From CAVSJO01 sp963728445 (GTDB lineage: Bacteria; Gemmatimonadota; Gemmatimonadetes; Longimicrobiales; RSA9), in assembly GCA_963728445.1 (NCBI GenBank), contig CAVSJO010000007.1, forward strand, positions 256,120 through 320,119: a stretch of DNA of 64,000 bases, written 5' to 3'. The notes under the pieces were generated by a model. The model saw only the letters and a list, made by a program, of their open reading frames with translations. It had not been told where the DNA came from and did not search any database. Every line of letters begins with the position of its first letter. The first letter of the stretch is position 1. Made by a program: the position numbers and the translations under genes. Positions 41,908 through 50,985 of this stretch are shown piece after piece.

Positions 41908-42111
41908 CCCCCCGCAGGGACCGAAGGTCCCGCCCCCCCTCGGAGCGGCGCAAAGCGCCGCGACCCCCTGGAAGGGACCGAAGGTCCCGCCCCCCCTCGG
42001 AGCGGCGCAAAGCGCCGCGACCCCCTCGAAAGGGCGCGCAGCGCCCTGACCCCCTCGGAGGCGCGCCCAGCGCGCCGACCCCCTGGAAGCGGCGCAAAGC
42101 GCCGCGACCCC
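41908..42111 (-). repeat. Hairpin array E (seven units)
   Basis: Seven units abutting the TAG (42112-42114) of lptG and in its sense. Stems are GCGGCGC-TTT-GCGCCGC (three units), GGCGCGC-type, GGGCGC-type and GGGACC-TTC-GGTCCC (two units). A two-unit block (GGGACC stem plus GCGGCGC stem) appears twice, showing duplication by block. The unit next to the stop ends in TTCCAG. Confidence 0.9.
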
Positions 42112-43182
42112 CTACGTCCTCACCCTCACCATCAAAACCACCCCCGCCGCCCCGAACACCGCGTTCGGCAGCCACGCCGCCACCAGAGGATCGATCGTTC
42201 CGGCGGCCCCCGCCGCCCCCGCGATCTTGAACAGCATGAGGTAGACGATGGTCACGGCCAGGCTGATGCCCACGCCGTAGGCGGCGCCGCCCCGGCGCGA
42301 CGAGGTGGCCAGCGGCGCGGCGAACAGCACGATGACGAGGCTCGCCACGGGCAGCGCGATCTTCTGCCACAGCTCCGTCTCGAGCTGCAGCGGCTTGCCG
42401 CCGGAGCGGCGCAGGATGCCGATGAAGCGCTTCAGCTCGGCGAAGCGCATCTGCTCCGGCTCCTTCGGCCGGGCGAGCAGGTCTTCGGGCTTCTCGCTGA
42501 ACGACGGCTGGCGCAGGGACGAGAACTCCATCGTGCGCTCCTGACCCGGCCCGTAGAACAGGCGCACGTAGCCGTCGTAGAGGGTCCAGCCGCTGTCGGG
42601 CAGGAAGGCGGCGGTCCGCGCCACGAGCTGGCGGCCCGGCACGTCCGGCTCGTCGCCTTCCCGCTCCATGGCGAGGCCGTAGATGCGGTTGGCCTCGGGG
42701 ATGAGGCGGCGGATCTCGAAGACGTCGCCGTGCTGGTTGCGGTAGACGAAGTCCTCGCGCGTCTGGCTGTTCCGGTTCGCGCCCATCACTTCGGCGCGCT
42801 TCTGGTCCGCGACGGGCGCCAGCTCGGACAGGGCGAGGCCGAAGAGCGTGAGCAGCACGCCCATGATCGGGACCCACAGGAAGAGCCGGTGGAAGCTGAC
42901 GCCGCCGGACTTGGCGGCGGCGACCTCCGAATGACGCGTCATCGTGTTGACGGTGAACACCGTCGCGATGAGCGCCGCGATGGGCAGGGACCACACCATG
43001 AAGGTGGGGAGCTGGTAGACGTAGCCCATGGCGACGGCGCCGGCGCTGAGTCCCCGGGCCTGGAACTTGTCCAGGTTGTCCGTCACGTCGCCGAGGATGA
43101 ACAGCGCCGGCGTCGAGATCGTGAACAGGATCGTCAGTCTGACGAACTGCCCGATGATGTAGCGGTCGAGGAGGCGGAACAC
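42112..43182 (-). CDS. lptG: LPS export permease LptG
   Basis: A 356-residue YjgP/YjgQ-family protein, one of the two membrane partners of the LptB2FG ABC exporter that pulls lipopolysaccharide from the inner membrane. Three hydrophobic helices near the start (LTILFTISTPALFILG, FMVWSLPIAALIATVFT, FLWVPIMGVLLTLFGLALS), a periplasmic beta-jellyroll (about 130-265) and three C-terminal helices (ALPVASLVIVLFAAPLATS onward) give the family layout; RHSEVAAAKSGGVSFHRL is the coupling segment. It follows lptF after three bases. The stop is followed at once by hairpin array E. Confidence 0.88.
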   Translation of the reverse strand: MFRLLDRYIIGQFVRLTILFTISTPALFILGDVTDNLDKFQARGLSAGAVAMGYVYQLPTFMVWSLPIAALIATVFTVNTMTRHSEVAAAKSGGVSFHRLFLWVPIMGVLLTLFGLALSELAPVADQKRAEVMGANRNSQTREDFVYRNQHGDVFEIRRLIPEANRIYGLAMEREGDEPDVPGRQLVARTAAFLPDSGWTLYDGYVRLFYGPGQERTMEFSSLRQPSFSEKPEDLLARPKEPEQMRFAELKRFIGILRRSGGKPLQLETELWQKIALPVASLVIVLFAAPLATSSRRGGAAYGVGISLAVTIVYLMLFKIAGAAGAAGTIDPLVAAWLPNAVFGAAGVVLMVRVRT

Positions 43183-43185
43183 GGC

Positions 43186-44604
43186 TCAGCTCCGGCGCAG
43201 CGCGCGCAGCGGGCGCTGCACGAGGCTGCGCAGCGAGTACCAGAAGTCGTCCCAGCCGCCGCCCCGCGACGTCGCCATCACCTTGCCGAGCCGTGAGACG
43301 CCGATCAGGCCGAGGATCAGGAAGACGATGTTGGCGGCGAACATCGCCAGGAACGGGGAGACCTTGCCCGTGTCGCCCAGGGACTCCCCGCCGATCAGGC
43401 CCACGTAGTAGACGCCGAAGATGGAGACCGAGACGGCGATGACCATGCCCACCCCGCCCCGCGGGAAGCGGATCGCGAGGGGCACGCCGATGAGAACGAA
43501 GACGATGCACGCCACCGGGATCGCGATCTTCTTCCACCACTCGACCCTGCGCTGGTTGACCCGGACCTGAAGCGCCCGGGCCTCGTCGCCCAGCGTCATC
43601 AGCCGCGAGCGCACCCGCTGCGTCAGCGGGTCGTGGGCCGCGGCCCCCTCCGACATCGCCGGTGTGAAGCGTTCCGCCGTCGTGTCGTCCAGCTCACGGT
43701 GCCGGCCCTGTCCGGCGAGGGCGTCGGAGACCGTCTCCTGCGACAGATCCGCCGTCTCCTGACGCACCTTCGCCAGGTCCGCCGACGCCCCGGCGATGTC
43801 CTGCGACAGCATCGCCATGGTCATCTCGCGGTCCGAGCGGTACTGGTCCTGGCTCCGCTGGAGCTGGTTGCCCACGTCCGCGATGCGCAGCCGCTGCTCG
43901 TCGTAGAACACGCGCTGGAACTGGTCCGGCTCCTCCTGCCCGACCTCGTGGATCCAGCCGTTGTACAGCGTCAGGAACAGGTCCGTGCGCGCCCGGTTGA
44001 ACGCCATCTTCCCGCTGTCCGCGTAGATCGTCCGGTAGCGCTCCGGGTCGCTCATGTCGTAGATGGCGACGTCGCTCAGACGGTTCGTCGCCGGATCGAT
44101 GCGCGCCGCCTGGAGGTAGTAGCGCGAGCGCAGATCGCCCGCCTGGATCTCGTTGATGACCTGCTCCTTGAGCTGCAGCGTCGGGCTCTTCCGCGCGATG
44201 TCGATCAGCAGGTTCGAGAGCTGGTGGTTCGTCTCCGGCAGCACCCGGTCCATGAAGTAGACCATGCCCACCGTCAGCAGCGTCGCGCAAAGCAGCAGCG
44301 GCACGAGCAGACGCGCGACGTTCACGCCGCTCGCCTTCAGCGCCGTGATCTCGTTCTCCGCCGCCAGGTTCCCGAACGCGTACAGCACCGCGACGAGCAC
44401 CGCCATCGGCACCGTCAGCGCCAGCGTGTGCGGGATCGACAGCGCGAATACGTTCAGGATCACCGACCAGGACAGACCCTTGCCCGCCAGGTCCTTGAAC
44501 CGCTGCGCCACCACGTTGATGAGCAGCAGCCCGCTCAGCGTGCTGACCGCGAACAGGAACGGCCCCAGGTGGGACCGGATGAGATAGCGTGTGAGGATCC
44601 GCAT
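43186..44604 (-). CDS. lptF: LPS export permease LptF
   Basis: A 472-residue YjgP/YjgQ-family permease, longer than usual because of an insertion in the periplasmic domain with a predicted coiled coil (GNQLQRSQDQYRSDREMTM, then ASADLAKVRQETADLSQET, about 240-300). N-terminal membrane helices are SHLGPFLFAVSTLSGLLLINVV, LALTVPMAVLVAVLYAFG and LLCATLLTVGMVYFM; EITALKASGVNVARLLVP is the coupling helix. C-terminal helices include IPVACIVFVLIGVPLAIRF. With LptG and LptB it drives LPS export, implying a true outer membrane. The gene is divergent from sprA. Confidence 0.88.
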   Translation of the reverse strand: MRILTRYLIRSHLGPFLFAVSTLSGLLLINVVAQRFKDLAGKGLSWSVILNVFALSIPHTLALTVPMAVLVAVLYAFGNLAAENEITALKASGVNVARLLVPLLLCATLLTVGMVYFMDRVLPETNHQLSNLLIDIARKSPTLQLKEQVINEIQAGDLRSRYYLQAARIDPATNRLSDVAIYDMSDPERYRTIYADSGKMAFNRARTDLFLTLYNGWIHEVGQEEPDQFQRVFYDEQRLRIADVGNQLQRSQDQYRSDREMTMAMLSQDIAGASADLAKVRQETADLSQETVSDALAGQGRHRELDDTTAERFTPAMSEGAAAHDPLTQRVRSRLMTLGDEARALQVRVNQRRVEWWKKIAIPVACIVFVLIGVPLAIRFPRGGVGMVIAVSVSIFGVYYVGLIGGESLGDTGKVSPFLAMFAANIVFLILGLIGVSRLGKVMATSRGGGWDDFWYSLRSLVQRPLRALRRS

Positions 44605-44694
44605 GCCTGACCGGTTGAGAAACCTCTAAAGCCTGACGATATTTCGAGTTCTGTGCTCCCACAAGCGACCCACCTGCCGGACGCGGCGTGACGG

Positions 44695-47600
44695 ATGCGC
44701 CTTCGCGGGCTGCTGCTCCTCCTGCTCCTCGCCTTCGCGGCGCCGCTCCTCGCCGAGCGTCGCCGGGCCCCCGCGCGCCCCGCGCCCCCGGCGGCCGAGG
44801 CCGCGCCGCCCGCCGCCGCGCCCGCCGCCGTGGCCGCGCACCCCGCCGCCGCCGCCGCGCCCGCCGACACCGGCACCGTCCGCCTCGGCCTCGAGCGCCT
44901 GCCCCTGCCGTTCCCCGTGGATCTCCGCGCGGCGACGCACGCGGTCCCCGGCGGAACGCACGCGGTCCCCGGCGGCTCGCCCGCCGCCCCGGACGCGGCG
45001 CCCGCCGCGGACCTGGCGTCCGCCTGGGCCGCCACCCGCGACTCCGCCCTCGCCCGCCTCGCGCTGGCGAGTACGCCCCCCCAGCCCGCGTTGTTCCCCG
45101 AGCCCCAGCCCCAGCCCGAGCCCCAGCCCGAGCCCCAGCCCGAACCTCAGCCTCAGCCTCAGCCTCAGCCTCAGCCTACCTCCACTCTCCTCCCCACCGT
45201 CGTCACCCGCTACGCCGACCTCGCCATGGACGTCGAGGGCCGCGGCGAGCTGGGCGGCGCGTGGAGCCGCTTCCGGCCCTGCGACCCGTCGTACCAGCTC
45301 GGCTGCAACCCCGGCCTGTTCCCGCAGCTCCGGCCCGACATGCAGTTCTCCGTGCGCGTGGCCGGCACGGTCTCGGACCGCATCCACGTGGACGTCGACT
45401 ACGACCAGCGCCGGGAGTTCAGCGCGGCGAACAACATCAACCTGTGGTACCAGGGCAAGCCGGGCGAGCTGGTGCAGCGGGTCGAGGTCGGGGACGTCGC
45501 CATCGCGCTGCCGCCGTCCCGCTACCTGACGGAGGGCATCCCCGGCGGCAACTTCGGGTTCCGGGCCACGGCGGCGCGGGGTCCGCTGAGCCTGGAGGCG
45601 GTGTTCGCGCAGCAGAAGGGCGACGTCGCCAGCCGCGAGTTCCGGCTCGGCAGTCTGGGCGCGGGCTCCGCCGGCTCCGGGGGCTTCGTGCAGGACCAGG
45701 AGCTGGTGCTGGACGACGGCGACTACGCCCGGGGCCAGTTCTTCTTCGTCGTCGACCCGCGCTCGCTGCGGGGCTACCCGCAGATCGACGCGCTGAGCCT
45801 GCGCGGGGACGCCGCGTCGGCGGACGTGCGCCCGCGGGACGGGCAGTCCATCGTGCTGTACAGGGACGAGCGGCCGACGCTCACGAACCCGCAGCAGCAG
45901 GCGCAGCTCGGCTACTTCCAGGCGCAGGCAGAGACGGCCGGCGGCGAGCAGCGGCACAGCGGTCTGTTCCGGCGGCTGGTCCCGGGGGAGGACTACGTGG
46001 TGGACGCGAGCGGGCTGTGGCTGACGCTCCGCTCGCCGCTGCGGGAGGACGAGGCTCTGGCCGTCGGCTACGTGACGGCGGCGGGCGACACCGTGGGCGC
46101 CCTCGTCGGCTCGGACCGGGACCCGGCGGGGCCGCCGCCCACGCTGCGCCTGCTGCGCGGGCCCACGACGCAGCACCAGCCCGGCTCGGCCACGTGGGAG
46201 TACGAGATGCACGAGGTCTACCGCGTGGACACGTCCGACCGGCTGGACCCGTCCACCGTCGACCTGCGCGTGACGCTCGGTCAGCAGGACGCCGGCCGGG
46301 CGTTCGTCGAGGCGAACGGGCAGCAGGTACCCTTCCTGCGCCTTTTCGGCCTGGACGAGGAGGCGCCGAAGGACAAGCTGGACGCGAGCCGCATCTACCA
46401 GCCCGGCGCCGGCTCGCTGACCGGCTCGGCGACGGGCGTGCGCGTCGCCGGCACGTTCGTCGTCTTCCCGACGCTGAAGCCGTTCGCCGTGCCGCCGGCC
46501 ACGTCCGCGCTGGACTCCGCGGCCGCGGCCGCCGCCCTCGACGGGGACGCCAACCCCGCCATCTACGACGAGCCCGACCCCGTCACGCGCGCCAACGCGT
46601 CCCGCTTCCGCCTGGCCTTCCACTACAGCGTGCCCGTGGAGGGCACCGGCGCGTCCTTTTCGCTGGGCGCGTTCGGGCTGCGGGACGGCAGCGAGCGCCT
46701 GACGCTGGACGGCCGGCCGCTGCAGCGGGACGTCGACTACGCCGTCGACTACGAGCTCGGCACCGTCACGCTGCTGCACCCCGAGTCGCTGCTGGCCGGG
46801 AGCCCCGACGGGACGATCCGCGCCACGTGGGAGCAGAAGGCGGTCTTCGACGTCGCCCCGACCTCCCTGTTCGGGCTGAACGCCGCCTACGACCTGGGCG
46901 AGCGCGGTCAGCTCCACTTCGTGTCCGTCTTCCGCTCCGAGAAGGCGCTCCAGACCCGTCCCGAGCTCGGCCTCGAGCCGGCGTCCATCCTCATGGGCGG
47001 CGTCAGCGGCTCCGTCGACCTGGGCGGCGCCTGGCTCGACCGCATGATCTCGGCGCTGCCGTTCCGGGTCGGCGGCGGGCCGGGTGGCGGCCCGGGCGCC
47101 GAGGGCGCCGGCCCCGGCGCCGCCGCGCAGGCCGCCCAGCCCTTCACGCAGCTCCGCCTGACGGGCGAGCTCGCGGCGTCCATGCCCGACCCGAACACCC
47201 GGGGCGACACGTACCTCGACGACTTCGAGGCCACGGACGCGCTCCCCCTCTCCCTGCAGCGGCGGGACTGGACGCTCGCCTCGCGGCCGGAGCAGACGAC
47301 GGGCGCCGAGGACGCGCTGCCGCCCGCCCCGTCCGTCGACAACGCCGCGTCCCTGGTCTGGCAGCACGACTACAACGTGGGCGGCCAGACCCTGGGCGCC
47401 CGCACCGCGCTGTCCATCGACAGTCTGATAAGCATCGCGGGGGCGGAGGTCCCGGAGCCCGTCATGTACCTCACGTTCGGGGGCACGCCGGCCCTCGACG
47501 GTGGCGACGGCACCGGCGGGACGGGGACGGGCACCGCGGCCGGGGACCGGCTCTGGCGCGGGATCACGACCGTGCTCTCGCCCACGGGGCGGGACCTCAG

Positions 47601-50600
47601 CAACACGGAGTACCTCGAGTTCTACGCGGCGGCGCCCGAGGGACGGGACCTCGCGCTGGTCGTGGACCTGGGCGACCTGTCCGAGGACGCGTTCTACTTC
47701 GACTCCGCCGGCGCGACGAACGGCGCGTACGCGGACGACGGGCGGCCGTGGGGCCTGGGCGTGCTGGACGAGGAGGCGCGGCTGTCGGAAGGCGAGGTGT
47801 GGAGCCAGTCTGCGGACCGGCGCGGGCTGTGGGACCAGCCGTGCCTGGCGGAGCCCGGCAAGTCCTACCCGCTGGGCGACCCCCGGGCCGACTGCACCCG
47901 CGGCAACGGCCTGGTCGACACGGAGGACCTGGACGGGAACGGCTTCCTCGAGACCGCCGACGGGCCCCACTTCCGCTACGTGATCCCGCTCCAGGGGCTG
48001 TCGAAGTACCTCGTCCGGGACCGCTCGCAGACGCGCACCGGCTTCGCGCTGTACCGCATCCCCCTGCACGGCGCCGACGGGCTCGCGCTGAACGGCGCAG
48101 GCGCCGGCACGCTGCGCTCCGTGAAGGAGCTGCGCGTGACCGTGACGGGCGATCCGGGGGCGACGTCCCTCATCGAGGTCGCCCGGCTCCGCCTCGTCGG
48201 CTCCCGCTGGACGAAGCGCCTGGGCAGCGGCGTGCTGGCGGGCCTCGTCGGCTCGGACGCCGGCTTCGGGTCGGCGACGACGAACGTCCGCGTCGGCCCC
48301 GTCAGCCGCATCACCGACGGCGGCACGTACGCCTCGCCTCCGGGCGTGCACAGCGAGCTGCAGGACCCCACGGCGGCGTACGGCGTGGGCGGCGTCGAGT
48401 ACAACGAGAAGTCGCTGCGCGTCGCGTTCGACGCGCTGGAGGCGGGCGAGCGGGCCGAGGTCTACTACCGCTACCCGCAGAACCCCCGCAGCTTCCTGAG
48501 CTACCGGGACCTGCGCTTCTGGGTCGTCGCGCCTGCGCGGCCGGGCCTGGCCGCCGGCGACCTGCGCCTGCTCCTGAAGGTCGGCACCGACGACAAGAAT
48601 TACTACCTGTACCAGACGCCCCTCACGCCCGCCGCCGCGGCGTCCGTCCGGGCCGGGGACTGGAACCCGGAGCGCGTCGTCGACTTCCAGCGCTGGTTCG
48701 ACCTGCGCGCCCGGGCGGAGGAGGAGCTGGCGGCCCGGGGCGGCGGGTCCGAGCAGCCGATCACGGTGTGGAGCGACGACTCGACGTACGCCGTCGTCCT
48801 CCAGGACCGCGCCCGGGCCCCGAACCTGGCCGCCGTCCGCGAGCTGACGCTGGCCGTCTACAACGCGTCGGGCTTCCCGCTGGACGGGGAGGTCTGGATC
48901 GACGACCTGCGGCTGGGCGGCGCCGTCACGGACCCGGGCGTCGCCGGGCACCTGGACCTGGACTTCCGCGCCGGCGACTTCCTGTCGGGCACCGCGTCCC
49001 TGGCGGGGCAGGGCGCCCGCTACCGGCAGCTCCGGGACGGCCCCGACTACCAGGGCAGCGCCGACTGGGGCGTGACGGGGACCGCGCGGCTGGACCGAAT
49101 GCTCCCGGCGTCGTGGCAGATCGCCGCGCCCCTCACCTTCCAGTTCGACCGCACGGCGCTCGACCCCCTCTTCCTGCAGGGCAGCGACGTCGCCGCCGGT
49201 CAGCTCACCGGGCTGCGGGGCAGCGGCGCCGGCGTCACGCGCGTCGGCGTGGTGCTGCGCCGGGACGCGCCGGCGGACAGCTCGCTGCTCGGCGCGATCC
49301 TGGACGGCGCGGCGCTGAGCGTGAACTACGCTTCGGCGGGCACCGACCGGGTGCTGACCAGCGAGAAGACGCGCTCGCTGGAGACGGGGCTGACGTACGG
49401 CGTCGCCCCGCGGAACCGGGACTTCCCCCTCACGCCCGCGTTCTTCGACCGGCTGATCCGCGCCGTCGCCCCCGGCTGGCTGGAGGAGTCGGAGCTGGTG
49501 CGGCGCCTCACCGACGCGAACCTGCGCTGGACGCCGGCGGACCTGTCGTTCGCGACGACGTGGCGGGACCGGAGCTCCCGCTCGTGGCGCTACGCGGACC
49601 CGCTCTCCGCGGCCGGGCAGGACCCGCTGCCGCCGACGCTGGCGCCGGACCGGCGGCTGGACACGGAGCTGCGCCTCGCGCTGCGGCCGGTGCAGTCCCT
49701 GGGCGCGTCCGTCGACGTGCGCAGCGGCCGGGACCTGCTGCCGCCGGACGAGGCGGTGGACGGCGACCTCGCCCGGTCGGCCCTCCAGCGCGAGCGGCGC
49801 AGCCTGGCCGGGCTCGACGTCGGCTGGGAGCGGGAGCGCAGCGTCGCCGGCCGCCTGGACTTCCGGCCCCGCCTCTCCGACTGGCTGCAGCCAGGGCTCA
49901 CGTACTCATCCAGCTTCCGCGGCAGCCGCAGCCCGTCCCTGCTGGAGGTCCAGGTCCTGGGGCCCGACACGACCGCCGTCATGCAGCGCGGGCTCAGCGC
50001 CGAGCGGCAGCTCACGCGCACGCTGCGCATCAGCCCGGCCCAGCTGCTGGACTCCAGCCGCGTCGCCGCCGCCGTGCTGCCCATCGACCTGTCCTGGAAC
50101 GGCGCCCTCAGCTCCCGCTTCGACCGGGGCACCGCGGCGCCCGGGCTCGGCTACCAGCTCGGGCTCGGCGGCTTCGACGCGTTCCGCTCCGTCGGCGGCG
50201 ACTCCGCCGTTTCCGCCCTGTCCCGGGACCTGTTCCGTGCCCGCTCCGGGCTGGCGCTGCCCCTCGGCTCCCGCGTCGAGGTGGGCTACTCCGAGGGCGG
50301 CTCCACCATCGAGAACCTGCGCGGCGGCTCCCGCACGCAGGACGAGCGCACGTGGCCCGACGTCCGCCTCTCCTGGGGCAGCCTGCCCGTGCCCGCGGCG
50401 CTCGCCGGCCTGTTCTCCCGCGTCTCCCTCGCCGCCGGCTACGAGCAGACGGACCGGACCGACCACCTGACCGGCGGGGCGGGGGAGGTCCGCACGCGCG
50501 ACGACCGCAGCGTGCCCCTCCAGCTCGGCCTCGGACTCGGCGCCGGCGTCAGCGCGACCTACACCGGCGCCATCACCCGCGGCAACACGTCCGACCCCAC

Positions 50601-50985
50601 CGGCGCCGCCCGCTCCACGTCCATGGACCACGGGGTGCAGGTCTCGGGTAGTTTCCGGGCGCCGGACGCCATGCGGGACCGGTTCCCGGCGCCGTTCCGG
50701 CTGTCCCTGCGCTGGCGCTACCAGTCCGAGCGCGAGTGCCGGCTCGGCCTCGCCGGGGGCGACGGCTGCTCCCCCTACATCGACCAGATCAACCGTGGCA
50801 TGCACCTGACCCTCGAGACGGTCCTCTCGGAGCTGAACGTCGGCCTGCAGATGAGCTGGGACGACCGCCAGAGCTTCATCGGCACCCGCACCGGCTCCAG
50901 CCAGTTCCAGCTCGGCTTCTTCGGCCAGTTCCGCTTCCAGTCCGGCGAGCTGCCCGCGCCCGCGCTGCCGGGGGCGCCCCGATGA
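44695..50985 (+). CDS. sprA: Giant outer-membrane protein of the SprA family
   Basis: A 2096-residue exported protein. A signal peptide (LRGLLLLLLLAFAAPLLAE) is followed by a Pro/Ala-rich region and a Pro-Gln-Glu repeat (about 135-161). The SprA signature follows: FSVRVAGTVSDRIHVDVDYD then FSAANNINLWYQGKPGELVQ and VEVGDVAIALPPSRYL. Sequence continues as a beta-rich barrel with repeated RDL and DDLRLGG-type strands to a C-terminal FRFQSGEL region. SprA is the 36-strand translocation channel of the type IX secretion system in Bacteroidota; homologues occur in Gemmatimonadota. No other type IX gene is in the window. The ATG lies about 90 bases from divergent lptF. Confidence 0.85.
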   Translation: MRLRGLLLLLLLAFAAPLLAERRRAPARPAPPAAEAAPPAAAPAAVAAHPAAAAAPADTGTVRLGLERLPLPFPVDLRAATHAVPGGTHAVPGGSPAAPDAAPAADLASAWAATRDSALARLALASTPPQPALFPEPQPQPEPQPEPQPEPQPQPQPQPQPTSTLLPTVVTRYADLAMDVEGRGELGGAWSRFRPCDPSYQLGCNPGLFPQLRPDMQFSVRVAGTVSDRIHVDVDYDQRREFSAANNINLWYQGKPGELVQRVEVGDVAIALPPSRYLTEGIPGGNFGFRATAARGPLSLEAVFAQQKGDVASREFRLGSLGAGSAGSGGFVQDQELVLDDGDYARGQFFFVVDPRSLRGYPQIDALSLRGDAASADVRPRDGQSIVLYRDERPTLTNPQQQAQLGYFQAQAETAGGEQRHSGLFRRLVPGEDYVVDASGLWLTLRSPLREDEALAVGYVTAAGDTVGALVGSDRDPAGPPPTLRLLRGPTTQHQPGSATWEYEMHEVYRVDTSDRLDPSTVDLRVTLGQQDAGRAFVEANGQQVPFLRLFGLDEEAPKDKLDASRIYQPGAGSLTGSATGVRVAGTFVVFPTLKPFAVPPATSALDSAAAAAALDGDANPAIYDEPDPVTRANASRFRLAFHYSVPVEGTGASFSLGAFGLRDGSERLTLDGRPLQRDVDYAVDYELGTVTLLHPESLLAGSPDGTIRATWEQKAVFDVAPTSLFGLNAAYDLGERGQLHFVSVFRSEKALQTRPELGLEPASILMGGVSGSVDLGGAWLDRMISALPFRVGGGPGGGPGAEGAGPGAAAQAAQPFTQLRLTGELAASMPDPNTRGDTYLDDFEATDALPLSLQRRDWTLASRPEQTTGAEDALPPAPSVDNAASLVWQHDYNVGGQTLGARTALSIDSLISIAGAEVPEPVMYLTFGGTPALDGGDGTGGTGTGTAAGDRLWRGITTVLSPTGRDLSNTEYLEFYAAAPEGRDLALVVDLGDLSEDAFYFDSAGATNGAYADDGRPWGLGVLDEEARLSEGEVWSQSADRRGLWDQPCLAEPGKSYPLGDPRADCTRGNGLVDTEDLDGNGFLETADGPHFRYVIPLQGLSKYLVRDRSQTRTGFALYRIPLHGADGLALNGAGAGTLRSVKELRVTVTGDPGATSLIEVARLRLVGSRWTKRLGSGVLAGLVGSDAGFGSATTNVRVGPVSRITDGGTYASPPGVHSELQDPTAAYGVGGVEYNEKSLRVAFDALEAGERAEVYYRYPQNPRSFLSYRDLRFWVVAPARPGLAAGDLRLLLKVGTDDKNYYLYQTPLTPAAAASVRAGDWNPERVVDFQRWFDLRARAEEELAARGGGSEQPITVWSDDSTYAVVLQDRARAPNLAAVRELTLAVYNASGFPLDGEVWIDDLRLGGAVTDPGVAGHLDLDFRAGDFLSGTASLAGQGARYRQLRDGPDYQGSADWGVTGTARLDRMLPASWQIAAPLTFQFDRTALDPLFLQGSDVAAGQLTGLRGSGAGVTRVGVVLRRDAPADSSLLGAILDGAALSVNYASAGTDRVLTSEKTRSLETGLTYGVAPRNRDFPLTPAFFDRLIRAVAPGWLEESELVRRLTDANLRWTPADLSFATTWRDRSSRSWRYADPLSAAGQDPLPPTLAPDRRLDTELRLALRPVQSLGASVDVRSGRDLLPPDEAVDGDLARSALQRERRSLAGLDVGWERERSVAGRLDFRPRLSDWLQPGLTYSSSFRGSRSPSLLEVQVLGPDTTAVMQRGLSAERQLTRTLRISPAQLLDSSRVAAAVLPIDLSWNGALSSRFDRGTAAPGLGYQLGLGGFDAFRSVGGDSAVSALSRDLFRARSGLALPLGSRVEVGYSEGGSTIENLRGGSRTQDERTWPDVRLSWGSLPVPAALAGLFSRVSLAAGYEQTDRTDHLTGGAGEVRTRDDRSVPLQLGLGLGAGVSATYTGAITRGNTSDPTGAARSTSMDHGVQVSGSFRAPDAMRDRFPAPFRLSLRWRYQSERECRLGLAGGDGCSPYIDQINRGMHLTLETVLSELNVGLQMSWDDRQSFIGTRTGSSQFQLGFFGQFRFQSGELPAPALPGAPR
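45100..45178 (-). repeat. Hexamer tract in sprA, opposite strand to the metH tract
   Basis: CCCCAGCCCGAG-type units followed by CCTCAG units encode the Pro-Gln-Glu linker near the SprA N-terminus. Read on the minus strand they are the same GGCTGA/GGCTGG hexamers seen in and around metH. Unit length is six, so length changes keep the frame. Confidence 0.8.

Noticed and set aside
35440..42111. The regular repeats as CRISPR arrays
   Set aside because: Units abut each other without unique spacers, the repeat itself varies in its stem, and no cas gene is near.
44626..50651. Long ORFs of 1441 residues (minus) and 1987 residues (plus) overlapping sprA
   Set aside because: Both are Arg/Ala/Gly-rich shadows of sprA with no recognisable domain; the sprA frame has the signal peptide and family motifs.
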